Position numbers and translations under genes: made by a program
DNA from: an uncultured Alphaproteobacteria bacterium
GTDB taxonomy: Bacteria; Pseudomonadota; Alphaproteobacteria; Methylaequorales; Methylaequoraceae
Assembly: GCA_902579395.1 (NCBI GenBank)
Contig: CACHGK010000005.1
Coordinates: 28,481-92,480, forward strand
DNA length: 64,000 nucleotides
Direction: 5' to 3'
Part shown: positions 52,832 to 62,744 of the stretch, one piece after another
Layout: the number at the start of each line of letters is the position of its first letter
Position numbering within the stretch: the first letter of the stretch is position 1
The notes under the pieces: model-generated
Database searches by the model: none
The model's input: only the letters and a program-made list of their open reading frames with translations
Told to the model about the DNA's origin: nothing

Positions 52832-52901
52832 TAAATTATAAATTATCAAAAATAATAAAATCGAACATTGTAAAAAAATTATAATTAATCAATTAAAGAA
52901 T

Positions 52902-53887
52902 ATGAATAAGAAAATTTTAGTTACCGGAGCAAATGGATTTCTAGGTTCAGCAATTACGAAGATTGCGCTGAAAAAAAAATATAAAGTAAGTGTTTTAGTC
53001 AGAGAAAAGGCCGACTTAAAAAATTTAGAACAAATTCAATCTAGCATTCAAATATATCGAGGAGATTTAAGAGAAATTGAAAGCTTTAGATACCCGATTT
53101 TAAAATCTGATATCATTTTTCACGTTGCAGCAGATTATAGATTATGGGCACGAAAGCCTAAAGAGTTGTATGACTCAAATGTAAGAGGCACAGAAAATGT
53201 ATGTTCCCTTGTAAGCGAACTCAACAAGAAATTAATTTATACTTCAAGTGTTGCAACTCTTGGATTGTCAGAGGGAAAAGAATCTAATGAGGATACATAT
53301 GTTAACTTTAAGAACATGGTTGGTGACTATAAAAAGTCTAAATATTTGGCTGAAAGAATTGTTCTTAAATTTGTAAAGAAAAAAAAACTTAAAGCTATAA
53401 TTGTAAATCCGTCAACGCCAATTGGTCCGGGCGATATCAAACCAACGCCCACTGGAAAAATTATACTGGATGTTTTAAGAGGAAAAATGCCTGCATACGT
53501 GGATACAGGGCTTAACCTGGTACATGTTGATGATGTTGCGGAAGGACATTTTTAGCTCTCAAATATGCAAAATACGGTGAAAAATACATTTTAGGTGGAG
53601 AAAATTTAGATTTTAAGGATTTTCTAGATTACATCTCAGAATATGGATCTGTAGCAAAAGTAAAGGTAAAAATTAATCCAAAAATTCTTTTTCCATTAGC
53701 TTATATAAACGATTTCATTTTTAGATTTTTAATTAATAGAACTCCATCTTTAACTGTTGACGGATTAAAGATGTCTACCAAGAAGATGTTTTTTTCATCT
53801 GATAAGGCAAAAAAGAAACTTCGTTATAGACCTAGATCAGTTAAAAATGCTATAAAAGACTCTGTATTATGGTTTAAAAAATTTTAA
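52902..53887 (+). CDS. hpnA: Hopanoid-associated sugar epimerase HpnA, frameshifted in a T run
   Basis: An NAD-dependent SDR-type protein usual in hopanoid operons. The first frame (217 residues, 52902-53555) has VTGANGFLGSAI, IFHVAADYRLW, the catalytic-type Tyr/Lys in DYKKSKYLAE and NLVHVDDVAEGH, then hits TAG at 53553. The expected continuation LALKYAKYGEKYILGGENL and the remaining about 100 residues to FKKF are intact in the next frame, ending at 53887. Adding one T to the T5 run at 53549-53553 restores a normal length. Cause: assembly error, phase-variable slip or real inactivation; the well-preserved second part argues against an old pseudogene. Confidence 0.85.
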
Positions 53888-53896
53888 GATATTAAT

Positions 53897-54865
53897 ATGG
53901 ATGATATAAATAAAGAACTCAGACCTTTAAAAGTTTTTTTAGCACAACCAAGAGGTTTTTGTGCAGGTGTTGAAAGGGCTATAGAGATTGTAGAAAGAGC
54001 CCTAAAAATATATGGTCCTCCGGTATATGTTAGACACGAGATAGTTCACAATAAAAGAGTTGTTAATAATCTTAGTTCTAAAGGCGCAATATTCGTTCAA
54101 GAGCTTGATCAAATACCACCAGGTGCAGTAACAATTTTTAGTGCACACGGAGTTGCACAGAAAATTGAAGATACAGCGAAAAATAGAAAGCTTCCTATAT
54201 TAGATGCAACATGTCCTCTTGTTGCTAAAGTTCATAGAGAAGGTCAAAGATATTCATCTAAAGGATATGAGGTTATTTTAATTGGACATGAGGGTCATCC
54301 AGAGGTGGAGGGAACAATGGGAAGAATTTCTGGAGATGTTTATTTGGTATCTAATACCGATGATGTATTTAAATTAAAAGTAAGGAACCCAAAAAAGTTG
54401 TCGTATATAAGTCAAACAACACTGTCAGTTGACGATACAAAAGTAGTAATAGAAGCCTTAAAAAAAAGATTCCCTGAGATTGAAGGCCCTGACGTTAAAG
54501 ATATTTGTTATGCCACTCAGAACAGACAATCAGCTGTTAGAGATCTTGTTAATCATGTAGACTTAATCCTTGTTGTAGGTGCAAAAAATAGTTCTAATTC
54601 AAACAGACTTCGTGATCTCGGAGAAGAATCCGGAGTTGACACTTATCTCATAGAGACAGCTGACGATCTTGATAGAAAATGGTTTGATAACGTAGAGTCG
54701 ATTGGCATTTCTTCTGGCGCATCAACTCCAGATGAACTTGTTAAAGAGGTAATAAAAAGGATTTCATCTTTTAGAGAAATAAAAATAGAAAAGAGGCCAG
54801 GAATTGAAGAAAATATTGTTTTCAAACTTCCTAAAGAGCTTACTAATATAGAAGCCATAAATTAG
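53897..54865 (+). CDS. ispH: 4-hydroxy-3-methylbut-2-enyl diphosphate reductase IspH (LytB)
   Basis: The iron-sulfur enzyme for the last step of the MEP pathway, giving IPP and DMAPP. The 322-residue protein has the three cluster cysteines in RGFCAGVERAIE (Cys22), LDATCPLV and DICYATQNRQ, with the HEIVHN and HGHPEVEGT-type (GHEGHPEVEGTMG) histidine motifs. It sits between hpnA and hpnH, so the precursor supply is co-located with hopanoid synthesis. Confidence 0.96.
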   Translation: MDDINKELRPLKVFLAQPRGFCAGVERAIEIVERALKIYGPPVYVRHEIVHNKRVVNNLSSKGAIFVQELDQIPPGAVTIFSAHGVAQKIEDTAKNRKLPILDATCPLVAKVHREGQRYSSKGYEVILIGHEGHPEVEGTMGRISGDVYLVSNTDDVFKLKVRNPKKLSYISQTTLSVDDTKVVIEALKKRFPEIEGPDVKDICYATQNRQSAVRDLVNHVDLILVVGAKNSSNSNRLRDLGEESGVDTYLIETADDLDRKWFDNVESIGISSGASTPDELVKEVIKRISSFREIKIEKRPGIEENIVFKLPKELTNIEAIN

Positions 54866-54903
54866 CCTTTACATTTTAATTGCAATAATTTAAAAATAAA
54901 CTT

Positions 54904-56097
54904 ATGGGAATACCTTTAATACAGCAGCTAAGAGTAGGTTCTTACATACTCAAACAAAAAATTCTTGGGAGATCAAAATATCCACTTGTTTTGATGCTAG
55001 AACCTCTTTTCAGATGTAACCTTGCATGCGCTGGATGTGGCAAAATTGATTATCCTAAAGAGATTTTAAACCAAAGGCTTTCTACCCAGGAATGTATTGA
55101 TTCTGTTGAAGAATGTGGAGCGCCTATAGTTTCTATTCCTGGAGGTGAGCCACTAATTCACAGAGAGATGCCAGAAATTGTTAGAGAACTTATTAAAAGG
55201 AAAAAGTTTGTATATCTTTGCACCAATGCTGTTTTAATGGAAAAAAAACTTTATGATTACAAACCCAGTTCATATTTTACATGGTCAGTTCATCTGGACG
55301 GTTTGAAAGATGAACATGACAAAGCAGTTTGTCAAGATGGAGTATTTGATAGATGCGTATCTGCCATTAGAAAGGCCAAATCATTAGGCTTTAGATGTAA
55401 TGTGAATTGCACAATTTTTGATACAGCTGAAGAAGATAGGTTAAAAAATTTTCTTAACTACGTCACAGACGAATTAAAAGTTGATGGTATTACCATCTCA
55501 CCTGGTTTCGCTTACGAAAGGGCACCTGATCAGGAACATTTTATAAAAAGATCTAATACCAAAAATTTCTTCAGAAAAGTCTTCAAATCACGAGATTTTA
55601 AAAAGTGGGATTTCAGTCATTCAGGTCTATATCTTGATTTTCTTGCTGGAAACCAGTCATATAAGTGTACTCCTTGGGGAAATCCAACAAGAAATATTTT
55701 TGGTTGGCAAAAACCCTGTTATCTTCTTGGAGAAGGTTATGTAAAAACTTTTAATGAACTTATGAATGATACTGAGTGGGATAAATATGGTACTGGAAAC
55801 TATGACAAATGTTCAGACTGCATGGCGCACTGCGGTTACGAAGCATCAGCTGTAAAAGATGTTTTTACTAATCCACTTAAAGCAGTATCAGTTGCATTAA
55901 AGGGACCAAAAACAGAGGGAGCAATGGCCGAAGAGATTGATATAAGTAAATCAAGGGATCCTGACTTTTTTCATGATGCTCATGTAAGTGAAATGATGAA
56001 GAAACTGCATGCTCAAAAGCAAAACAAAACAAATAACTCACCTATTCCATCCGCTGGTGCAGCTATTAATCCAAAAAGTGATTTAGGAAAAAAATAA
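54904..56097 (+). CDS. hpnH: Adenosyl-hopene transferase HpnH (radical SAM)
   Basis: Attaches adenosine to diploptene, the first step of extended C35 hopanoid side chains. The 397-residue protein has the cluster motif CNLACAGC (Cys38, Cys42, Cys45), SIPGGEPLIH, the HpnH-typical FTWSVHLDGLKDEHD and a C-terminal cysteine group (DKCSDCMAHCGYEASA). The family identity is strong. It ends 16 bases before the convergent hpnG. Confidence 0.96.
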   Translation: MGIPLIQQLRVGSYILKQKILGRSKYPLVLMLEPLFRCNLACAGCGKIDYPKEILNQRLSTQECIDSVEECGAPIVSIPGGEPLIHREMPEIVRELIKRKKFVYLCTNAVLMEKKLYDYKPSSYFTWSVHLDGLKDEHDKAVCQDGVFDRCVSAIRKAKSLGFRCNVNCTIFDTAEEDRLKNFLNYVTDELKVDGITISPGFAYERAPDQEHFIKRSNTKNFFRKVFKSRDFKKWDFSHSGLYLDFLAGNQSYKCTPWGNPTRNIFGWQKPCYLLGEGYVKTFNELMNDTEWDKYGTGNYDKCSDCMAHCGYEASAVKDVFTNPLKAVSVALKGPKTEGAMAEEIDISKSRDPDFFHDAHVSEMMKKLHAQKQNKTNNSPIPSAGAAINPKSDLGKK

Positions 56098-56113
56098 AAC
56101 AGTTAAATTTTTA

Positions 56114-56785
56114 TCATAAGTTATTAACTAACCTCTCAAGAACTTTTCTACTTTTAAGAAATTTTGTATTTAATATCAGAAGGTCAGATATAGTTGATGG
56201 ATTTAGTGCCAACTTTCTCAAAAAAGTTACTATTTTAAGATCTCCATCTGCATTAACACATTCTTTTATAAAAAAAGGTATATCAAAAGAAAGATCATCA
56301 AAAATAACTTTTATAGATATCATTGGAATTTTTACTTTAAGGAGTTCTTTTTTAATATAAAAAGCTTCCATATCAATTACTGAGATTGATTTAAATTTTT
56401 TTACAAGATTTAATTTTTCTTTCTTATCAGATATAATTTTATTAACGGTAAGTAGATTGCCTTTGAAAAATTTGGATTTTTTTTCTAAATTTTTCACCAA
56501 GTCCTTTTCAATTTTTAAAATTGAAACTTTTTCTTTTTTTTCATTAAAAATTTGATCTATAAATACAATATCACCATTTTTTAAATTTTTAGAGATTGAA
56601 CCAGCAAACCCAAAATTAATTACAATGTCTACTCCGAATTTTATTAATTCTTGAGTTGCATTTTTTGATGCTTTCCCATAACCACAAACACAAACTATAT
56701 TATTGTTTTTGCATGAAACTAGTTTCATCTCTCTCTTCAATCCAAAAATAAAACCAATCTTTTTAAATTTTTTTTTAAGTTCCAT
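56114..56785 (-). CDS. hpnG: Hopanoid-associated nucleosidase/phosphorylase HpnG
   Basis: Removes adenine from adenosylhopane to give ribosylhopane. The 223-residue protein has the nucleoside-phosphorylase fold: IGFIFGLKREMKL, VCVCGYGKASKNATQ, INFGFAGSISKNLKNGDIVFI and VIDMEAFYIKKELL (the substrate-binding Met-Glu). Identity is supported by the neighbours shc and hpnH, since the family resembles MTA/SAH nucleosidases. It overlaps shc by 11 bases. Confidence 0.88.
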   Translation of the reverse strand: MELKKKFKKIGFIFGLKREMKLVSCKNNNIVCVCGYGKASKNATQELIKFGVDIVINFGFAGSISKNLKNGDIVFIDQIFNEKKEKVSILKIEKDLVKNLEKKSKFFKGNLLTVNKIISDKKEKLNLVKKFKSISVIDMEAFYIKKELLKVKIPMISIKVIFDDLSFDIPFFIKECVNADGDLKIVTFLRKLALNPSTISDLLILNTKFLKSRKVLERLVNNL

Positions 56786-58685
56786 AATTTGGAAAAATCG
56801 AATTCTTTTTTAACTGATTTTTTATTTTTGAAATTGCAAGTAGAGGGAAATATTCAGCATAACCATGATATTTTAAATAGAAAACCTTTGGAAATCCAAC
56901 TGCTGTAAAGTATTTTTCTTCAAATTTAGAATCTTTTTTTGTAAGAAACTTCAAGCCTCTCTCAACTTCTATACTATCAATTTTACCAGCAGCTATAAGA
57001 CCCATTAACGCCCAAGCTGTTTGAGATGGTGTGCTTTTTTTATTTAAATTTTCATAACCCTTATAATATGATTTCCCATCCTCACCCCATCCTCCGTCTT
57101 TTCTCTGCATATTTACTAAATAGGTAATAGCTTTATTCATGACTTTATTTTTATTTTTGAAATCAACTAAATTTAAAGCAGAAAGAACTGACCATGTTCC
57201 ATATATGTAATTAGTTCCCCATCTTCCATACCAACTCCCATCTTTTTCTTGTTCTGAAACCAAAAATTTTACAGCTTTATTAATTGAAACGAAATCTTTT
57301 GGATCATTTAGTTGTTTAAGAAAACTCAAACATCTTGCTGAAACATCTGCTGTTGGAGGGTCAAGAAGGGCTCCATGGTCCGCAAAAGGGATAGAATTAA
57401 GAGCGTAATTTTGATTATCAATGTCAAATGCACCCCATCCACCATTTTTTGATTGCATAGATATTATCCATTTTCTGGTTCTTTGTATTGCCAGCGCAAC
57501 AGACTTATTATTTTTTGTTCTATTATATCTATCAAGAAACATTCCCACTAATGCCGTATCATCAACATCAGGATAATGAGGATTATTAAATTGAAAAGCC
57601 CATCCACCAGCTTTTACATCTTTTTTATTGAATGCCCAGTCTCCTTTTAGTTTTATTTCCTTTTTTAGAAACCAATTTACAAGGTCATCAACATTATTGT
57701 TATTTTCGAGTTTTACCAACCCCATCCATCCAGTATCCCAAACTGGAGAGAAGCATGGTTGACAATATGCATAGTTTTTCTTCTCAATAATTAATCTATC
57801 GATGGCTTTTCTTGCAATTTTGATTTCATCAATATATCTAACTTTATCTACAGTATTAAAGGCTATTAGGGAGTTTGCCATAGCTGGAAATATTCCACCC
57901 AAACCATCCTCGCCATTTAATCTTTCAAGAGTCCACCTTAAAGCCATGTTTTCACAAATTTTCTTATATTTTTGTGAGAAAAGAGGAAAAACTTTCCTTG
58001 CTATTCCGTCTAAGAAAATAAAAAATTTAGAAAGAGTTTTGTTTTTAGAGACCAGGTTTAATTTTCTTTTTTGGTTTTCTTGATTTAAAAATAATTCTGA
58101 TATTGAAATTTTGTTTGGATTTGAGGCAATTGGTTTCCTATTCATTATTACAAGAAGAGGCACTAAAACTGTTCTAGACCAATATGAAATTTTATAAATG
58201 TTAAAAGGAAACCAATATGGAAACTTCATTATTTCTATTGGCATGAATGGAATAGAATCCCATGAAATTTGTCCAAAAAGTGCAAGAGAAATTTTTGTAA
58301 ATACATTTACCTTTTCAGCTCCCCCTAAATCAATTATACATTTCTTTGCCTTAATCATTGGTTTAGATTTTTCATTCATACCTGATAGTTTTAGAGCATA
58401 ATAAGCTTTAACTGTTGCACTTAGATCTGTTTCTCCGTCAAAAAAGAGCGGCCACCCTCCGCTTTGATTTTGTTTGTTTAAAAGATAAGTACTTATTTTA
58501 TCTTGGAGCTTTAAATTTATTTCCCCTAAATAGTGCATTAATAAAATATACTCTGAAGAGATTGTAGAATCTGCTTCAAGTTCATAAACATAACAACCTT
58601 CTTTTAATTTTTTCGATTCTTGATTCTCAAGAAGTTTTCTAAATTGTTTCTCGCTAGAGTTTAAGATGCTTTTTAGATTATTCAT
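56775..58685 (-). CDS. shc: Squalene-hopene cyclase (Shc/HpnF)
   Basis: Cyclises squalene to hopene/diplopterol at the inner membrane. The 636-residue protein contains the catalytic DVDD (residues 373-376), several QW repeats (QNQSGGWPLF, QSKNGGWGAFD, QEKDGSWYGRWG, QRKDGGWGEDG) and the substrate-channel segment GTNYIYGTWSVLSAL. Length and motifs are as expected. It is followed in the same direction by hpnG and preceded by hpnE with seven bases. Confidence 0.97.
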   Translation of the reverse strand: MNNLKSILNSSEKQFRKLLENQESKKLKEGCYVYELEADSTISSEYILLMHYLGEINLKLQDKISTYLLNKQNQSGGWPLFFDGETDLSATVKAYYALKLSGMNEKSKPMIKAKKCIIDLGGAEKVNVFTKISLALFGQISWDSIPFMPIEIMKFPYWFPFNIYKISYWSRTVLVPLLVIMNRKPIASNPNKISISELFLNQENQKRKLNLVSKNKTLSKFFIFLDGIARKVFPLFSQKYKKICENMALRWTLERLNGEDGLGGIFPAMANSLIAFNTVDKVRYIDEIKIARKAIDRLIIEKKNYAYCQPCFSPVWDTGWMGLVKLENNNNVDDLVNWFLKKEIKLKGDWAFNKKDVKAGGWAFQFNNPHYPDVDDTALVGMFLDRYNRTKNNKSVALAIQRTRKWIISMQSKNGGWGAFDIDNQNYALNSIPFADHGALLDPPTADVSARCLSFLKQLNDPKDFVSINKAVKFLVSEQEKDGSWYGRWGTNYIYGTWSVLSALNLVDFKNKNKVMNKAITYLVNMQRKDGGWGEDGKSYYKGYENLNKKSTPSQTAWALMGLIAAGKIDSIEVERGLKFLTKKDSKFEEKYFTAVGFPKVFYLKYHGYAEYFPLLAISKIKNQLKKNSIFPNYGT

Positions 58686-58692
58686 TTTAGAT

Positions 58693-59925
58693 CTAGTTCA
58701 ATAAGCACTGTTTCCCAGATAATATAGAACCCTCAATAGTACAAGGGAGTTCACTTTGGGTCCAATCGCCAGATATTTTTAGATTCTTTGGGAGTCCAGT
58801 CAATCCTTTAACAATCTTAAAGTTGCTTGGGGATTGAACAACAGTTGCCTTTTTTTCTTTTACAACCTGAAACTCTGGTACCGGAATATCAATTTTCATA
58901 TAACTACAAATTTCTTTCCATATAATATTAGCGATTTTCTCTGAGTCAAAATTATTATAGGAATTTGCATTACTGATAGTTACGGACATATGGTCCTTTT
59001 TGAAAAAAAGCCAGTGTGAATTTGTATTAATAAAGCCAATAATTTTTTTTGAAAAACGCTCATTTAAAGATTCAGGCATATTAAAGTGAACATTTACAAT
59101 TGAGTTATATTCTGTTGGTACCTCAATACTTGGAAATAATTTCTTAAGGTTTGAGGGAGGGACCGCCATAATCACTAAATCTTCTTTATTAATTTTAATT
59201 TTTATATCATCGAAATGCATAGTAGAAACATAATTATCTAAAATATCAAATTTTTTAAGTCTTTTTTTTAGTTTTATGTCACAACCTTTTTTCTCTAAGA
59301 AATTAACGCATGGATTAATTATCGTGTCATTCCAATTCTTTTTTGGTTGGTAAATATTACAATATTTATGTCCTTTGAAAATAGTTTTTTTTAAGACATT
59401 TGACAAAACTTTTGCAGATGCATAATCACTCGAGGTATTCATTACGCCCAATGTTAAAGGATCCCAGAATGTTTGAAATATTTTTGAGTTTCCAACTAAC
59501 TCCGCTACTGTTTTTTTTCTGTTCACGTACAAAAATTTTAAAATTGATAGATAATGAAATAAACTAGTTTGCGGGATTAAGTTCTTATCTCCTCTCAACA
59601 TTTGTAGAATATCAATTCTGCTTAGATCAAGATTCCAATACAATTTTTTTTTTAAATCAAAAAAATCTAAATTTGGAGGTAATGTTTCAATTTTATTAAC
59701 TGAATCAACAATCTTACATAGCTCATAAAAGTTTTCATTAGCTGAGAACACTAGATGATTTCCATTGTCTATTTCTATACCTAATTTCTTTTCGAAAAAA
59801 GATCTACATCTTCCACCAATTAAATTTGAGGATTCAAATAATTTAACATTAAACTTTTTCACTATAGCGTGAATCGAGGCTGATAGCCCAGACAATCCAG
59901 CACCAACAATATAGATATTTCTCAA
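58693..59925 (-). CDS. hpnE: Hydroxysqualene dehydroxylase HpnE
   Basis: An FAD-dependent amine-oxidase-family protein that reduces hydroxysqualene to squalene in the HpnCDE route. The 410 residues begin with the dinucleotide-binding IYIVGAGLSGLSASIHA, then FESSNLIGGRCRSF and IDNGNHLVFSANENF, with SPSNFKIVKGLTGLPKNLKI-type (GDWTQSELPCTIEGSILSG) FAD-binding C terminus. It lies between hpnD (three bases) and shc. Confidence 0.93.
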   Translation of the reverse strand: MRNIYIVGAGLSGLSASIHAIVKKFNVKLFESSNLIGGRCRSFFEKKLGIEIDNGNHLVFSANENFYELCKIVDSVNKIETLPPNLDFFDLKKKLYWNLDLSRIDILQMLRGDKNLIPQTSLFHYLSILKFLYVNRKKTVAELVGNSKIFQTFWDPLTLGVMNTSSDYASAKVLSNVLKKTIFKGHKYCNIYQPKKNWNDTIINPCVNFLEKKGCDIKLKKRLKKFDILDNYVSTMHFDDIKIKINKEDLVIMAVPPSNLKKLFPSIEVPTEYNSIVNVHFNMPESLNERFSKKIIGFINTNSHWLFFKKDHMSVTISNANSYNNFDSEKIANIIWKEICSYMKIDIPVPEFQVVKEKKATVVQSPSNFKIVKGLTGLPKNLKISGDWTQSELPCTIEGSILSGKQCLLN

Positions 59926-59928
59926 AAC

Positions 59929-60765
59929 TTAATACCTCAAAAAAAATAAACACAGTATATGAATTTTTTCAAATGAGTTTAATTTTATTTTTTTTTTTAT
60001 ATTAATTGTCGTATTGAACATTTTTGAGTGCAAGGCTTTATAAAAAGACTTCATAATTTCTGATGCAATTATTTTTTTTTTATTAATTTTATTAGATTCT
60101 CTAGAGGATTTTTCATAATACTCTTGTGCTTCACTTAAGATATCTTGAAAAATGTTTTGTAATTTAGGTTCATTTGAAATTGTCATCAGGTTTTTTTTAA
60201 TTCCATATTTTGCTAAATAGTCAGTGGATATATAACATCTACCACGATTTAAATCTTCATGAAAGTCTCTGACTATATTAGTTAATTGAAAAGCTCTTCC
60301 AAGATAAAAAGCATACTTTTTTTCTTTATTAGATAATCCAAAGATTTTTATTGATAAATATCCAACTGCGACAGCAACCCTATCACAATATAAATTTAAT
60401 TCCTTTTTAGTTGGAAATTTTATATCTTTTTCTGCATCCATCATCATCCCGTCAATTATAGAAAAAAAATCTAATTTATTTAAGTTGTATGCTTTTATTG
60501 AATGTTTAAGTTCTTTTTCAATACTTGATGTAACTTGCTTGTTTTGATAGATATCTTCAATTTTTTTTTTCCATTCCTTTAGTTGAGTTTTTTTAATATT
60601 GATATTTTTTATATCGTCAGCAATATCATCAACAATTCTACAAAAGGCGTAAACTGAAAACATAGCTCTTTTTTTCTGGGGATTAAGTATTTTCATACCC
60701 CAGAAAAATGAGGTCCCTGAATTTTTTACTATGTTTTGAACTACAATTTGATCATCTACTAACAT
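59929..60765 (-). CDS. hpnD: Presqualene diphosphate synthase HpnD
   Basis: Condenses two farnesyl diphosphates to presqualene diphosphate. The 278-residue all-helical protein has the first aspartate-rich motif FCRIVDDIADD (Asp46, Asp47, Asp50) and the second DFHEDLNRGRCYIS, with ATG start MLVDDQIVVQ. Asp motifs and placement before hpnE separate it from hpnC, which is upstream beyond dxs. Identity is good. Confidence 0.93.
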   Translation of the reverse strand: MLVDDQIVVQNIVKNSGTSFFWGMKILNPQKKRAMFSVYAFCRIVDDIADDIKNINIKKTQLKEWKKKIEDIYQNKQVTSSIEKELKHSIKAYNLNKLDFFSIIDGMMMDAEKDIKFPTKKELNLYCDRVAVAVGYLSIKIFGLSNKEKKYAFYLGRAFQLTNIVRDFHEDLNRGRCYISTDYLAKYGIKKNLMTISNEPKLQNIFQDILSEAQEYYEKSSRESNKINKKKIIASEIMKSFYKALHSKMFNTTINIKKKIKLNSFEKIHILCLFFLRY

Positions 60766-60782
60766 TTCAAAGTTAGGGGGAA

Positions 60783-62744
60783 TTATGCTCTTTCTAAAGA
60801 GATTTTTCTTGGATAGGTGATTCCAAGGGCTCCCAGGGCAGTTTTCACTATATTATCAACATCTACACCACATTCGATATTCTGTTGATCTGGTTTTCCG
60901 TGGTTTATAAACTTGTCTGGAAAAAAGATTGGTCTAAATTTAAGACCTTTATCAAGAGCTCCAGATTTAGCAAGAAAAGACATGACCTGAGCGGAGAAAC
61001 CTCCTATTGAGCCCTCTTCTACTGTTAATAAAACCTCATGATCTCTGGCAAGTTGAGTTATAAGTAATTGGTCTATTGGTTTCGCAAACCTCGCATCTGC
61101 AACAGTAGTAGCTAATCCATATGATGCTAAGATTTCTGATGCTTGAATTGAATCTTTGAGTCTTGTGCCAAGCGATAAGATACAAATCTTACTTCCCTCT
61201 TGAATGATTCTACCTTTTCCAATTTTCCATAATTCCGGTTGGTCATTTATTTGCACACCAACTCCTTCACCCCTTGGATATCTAAATGCAGATGGCTTAT
61301 CATTTATAATAGTAGATGTAGCTATAGAGTTGCATAATTCATTTTCATCGCTAGGAGCCATAACTATAAAGTTTGGAAGGGTACATAAATACGCTAAGTC
61401 AAATGAGCCTGCATGTGTTGCTCCGTCAGCTCCTACTTGTCCTGCCCTATCAATCGCAAATCTGACTGGTAAAGATTGAATTGCGACATCGTGCACTACC
61501 TGATCGTAGGCTCGTTGGAGAAATGTTGAGTAAATTGTAGCATAAGGCTTCATACCTCTTGATGCCAGGCCTGCAGCAAAAGTTACTGCATGCTGTTCAG
61601 CTATTCCCACATCAAATGTGCGTGTGGGATGTGCCTTTTGAAAAAGATCTAAGCCTGTGCCAGACGGCATCGCCGCAGTTATAGCAACAATTGATTTATC
61701 TTTTTTTGCTTGTTTGATGAGTGCCTCTGCAAAAACTTTTGTGTAGCTTGGAATCTTTGAAGAGGACTTAACTTGTTCGCCAGTTACAACATTAAACTTA
61801 CTAACTCCATGATATTTGTCTTCTGATTTCTCGGCGGGCTCATATCCATAGCCTTTCTTTGTTACGACATGGAGGAAGACTGGTCCATCCCATTTAGATT
61901 TTTCTAGATTCCTAAGAACTGGTAGTAAATGATCTAAATTATGTCCATCAATTGGACCTAAGTAAAAAAACCCTAACTCTTCAAATAAAGTTCCGCCAGT
62001 AACCATTCCTCTTACATATTCGTCTGCTTTTGCAGCCATATTTTGAAAACTTTTTGGGAATTTTTTTGCCATATGTTTTGCCAAAGTTCTTGCAGATTGA
62101 AAAGTTTTTGTTGATAATAGTCTTGATAAGTAAGCACTCATTGCTCCAACTGGTGGAGCAATCGACATATCATTATCGTTTAAAATTACAATTAGTCTTG
62201 CATTCATAGATCCTGCATTATTCATGGCTTCGTAGGCCATACCTGCACTTATTGCTCCGTCACCAATTACGCATATAACATTATGATCTTCTTTTTTTAA
62301 GTCTCTGGCTACTGCCATACCAAGTCCAGCAGATATTGATGTTGAAGAATGGGCTGCCCCAAAAGGATCGTAGTCACTCTCAGATCTTTTAGTAAATCCG
62401 TATAACCCGCCTGGCTGTCTAATGGTTCTGATTTTATTTCGTCTTCCAGTAATAACCTTATGTGGATAACATTGATGACCTACATCCCATATTAATTTAT
62501 CCTTTGGTGTATTAAAAACACTATGTATTGCAACAGTTAATTCGACAACACCCAGACCAGCTCCAAGGTGACCACCAGTTACTGAGACGGCATCTACGAC
62601 TTCGTTTCTGAGTTCTCTGCATAGAGTTTTAAGCTGACTATCATTTAATGATTTTAAGTCTTTCGGATATTTTATTTTATCTAAGAGAGCCGTTTGGAGT
62701 TTCATTTTTTTACTTTCACTTTTAGAATTAAACTCTAATCCCAT
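60783..62744 (-). CDS. dxs: 1-deoxy-D-xylulose-5-phosphate synthase Dxs
   Basis: The TPP-dependent first enzyme of the MEP isoprenoid pathway. I prefer ATG 62744, preceded by AAGGA at a good distance, over an in-frame ATG at 62765. The product of about 653 residues shows [27 protein letters not shown], the TPP motif [49 protein letters not shown] with the catalytic Glu, and [12 protein letters not shown]. Placement between hpnC and hpnD ties isoprenoid supply to hopanoid production. The start overlaps the end of hpnC by 10 bases. Confidence 0.96.
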   Translation of the reverse strand: MGLEFNSKSESKKMKLQTALLDKIKYPKDLKSLNDSQLKTLCRELRNEVVDAVSVTGGHLGAGLGVVELTVAIHSVFNTPKDKLIWDVGHQCYPHKVITGRRNKIRTIRQPGGLYGFTKRSESDYDPFGAAHSSTSISAGLGMAVARDLKKEDHNVICVIGDGAISAGMAYEAMNNAGSMNARLIVILNDNDMSIAPPVGAMSAYLSRLLSTKTFQSARTLAKHMAKKFPKSFQNMAAKADEYVRGMVTGGTLFEELGFFYLGPIDGHNLDHLLPVLRNLEKSKWDGPVFLHVVTKKGYGYEPAEKSEDKYHGVSKFNVVTGEQVKSSSKIPSYTKVFAEALIKQAKKDKSIVAITAAMPSGTGLDLFQKAHPTRTFDVGIAEQHAVTFAAGLASRGMKPYATIYSTFLQRAYDQVVHDVAIQSLPVRFAIDRAGQVGADGATHAGSFDLAYLCTLPNFIVMAPSDENELCNSIATSTIINDKPSAFRYPRGEGVGVQINDQPELWKIGKGRIIQEGSKICILSLGTRLKDSIQASEILASYGLATTVADARFAKPIDQLLITQLARDHEVLLTVEEGSIGGFSAQVMSFLAKSGALDKGLKFRPIFFPDKFINHGKPDQQNIECGVDVDNIVKTALGALGITYPRKISLERA

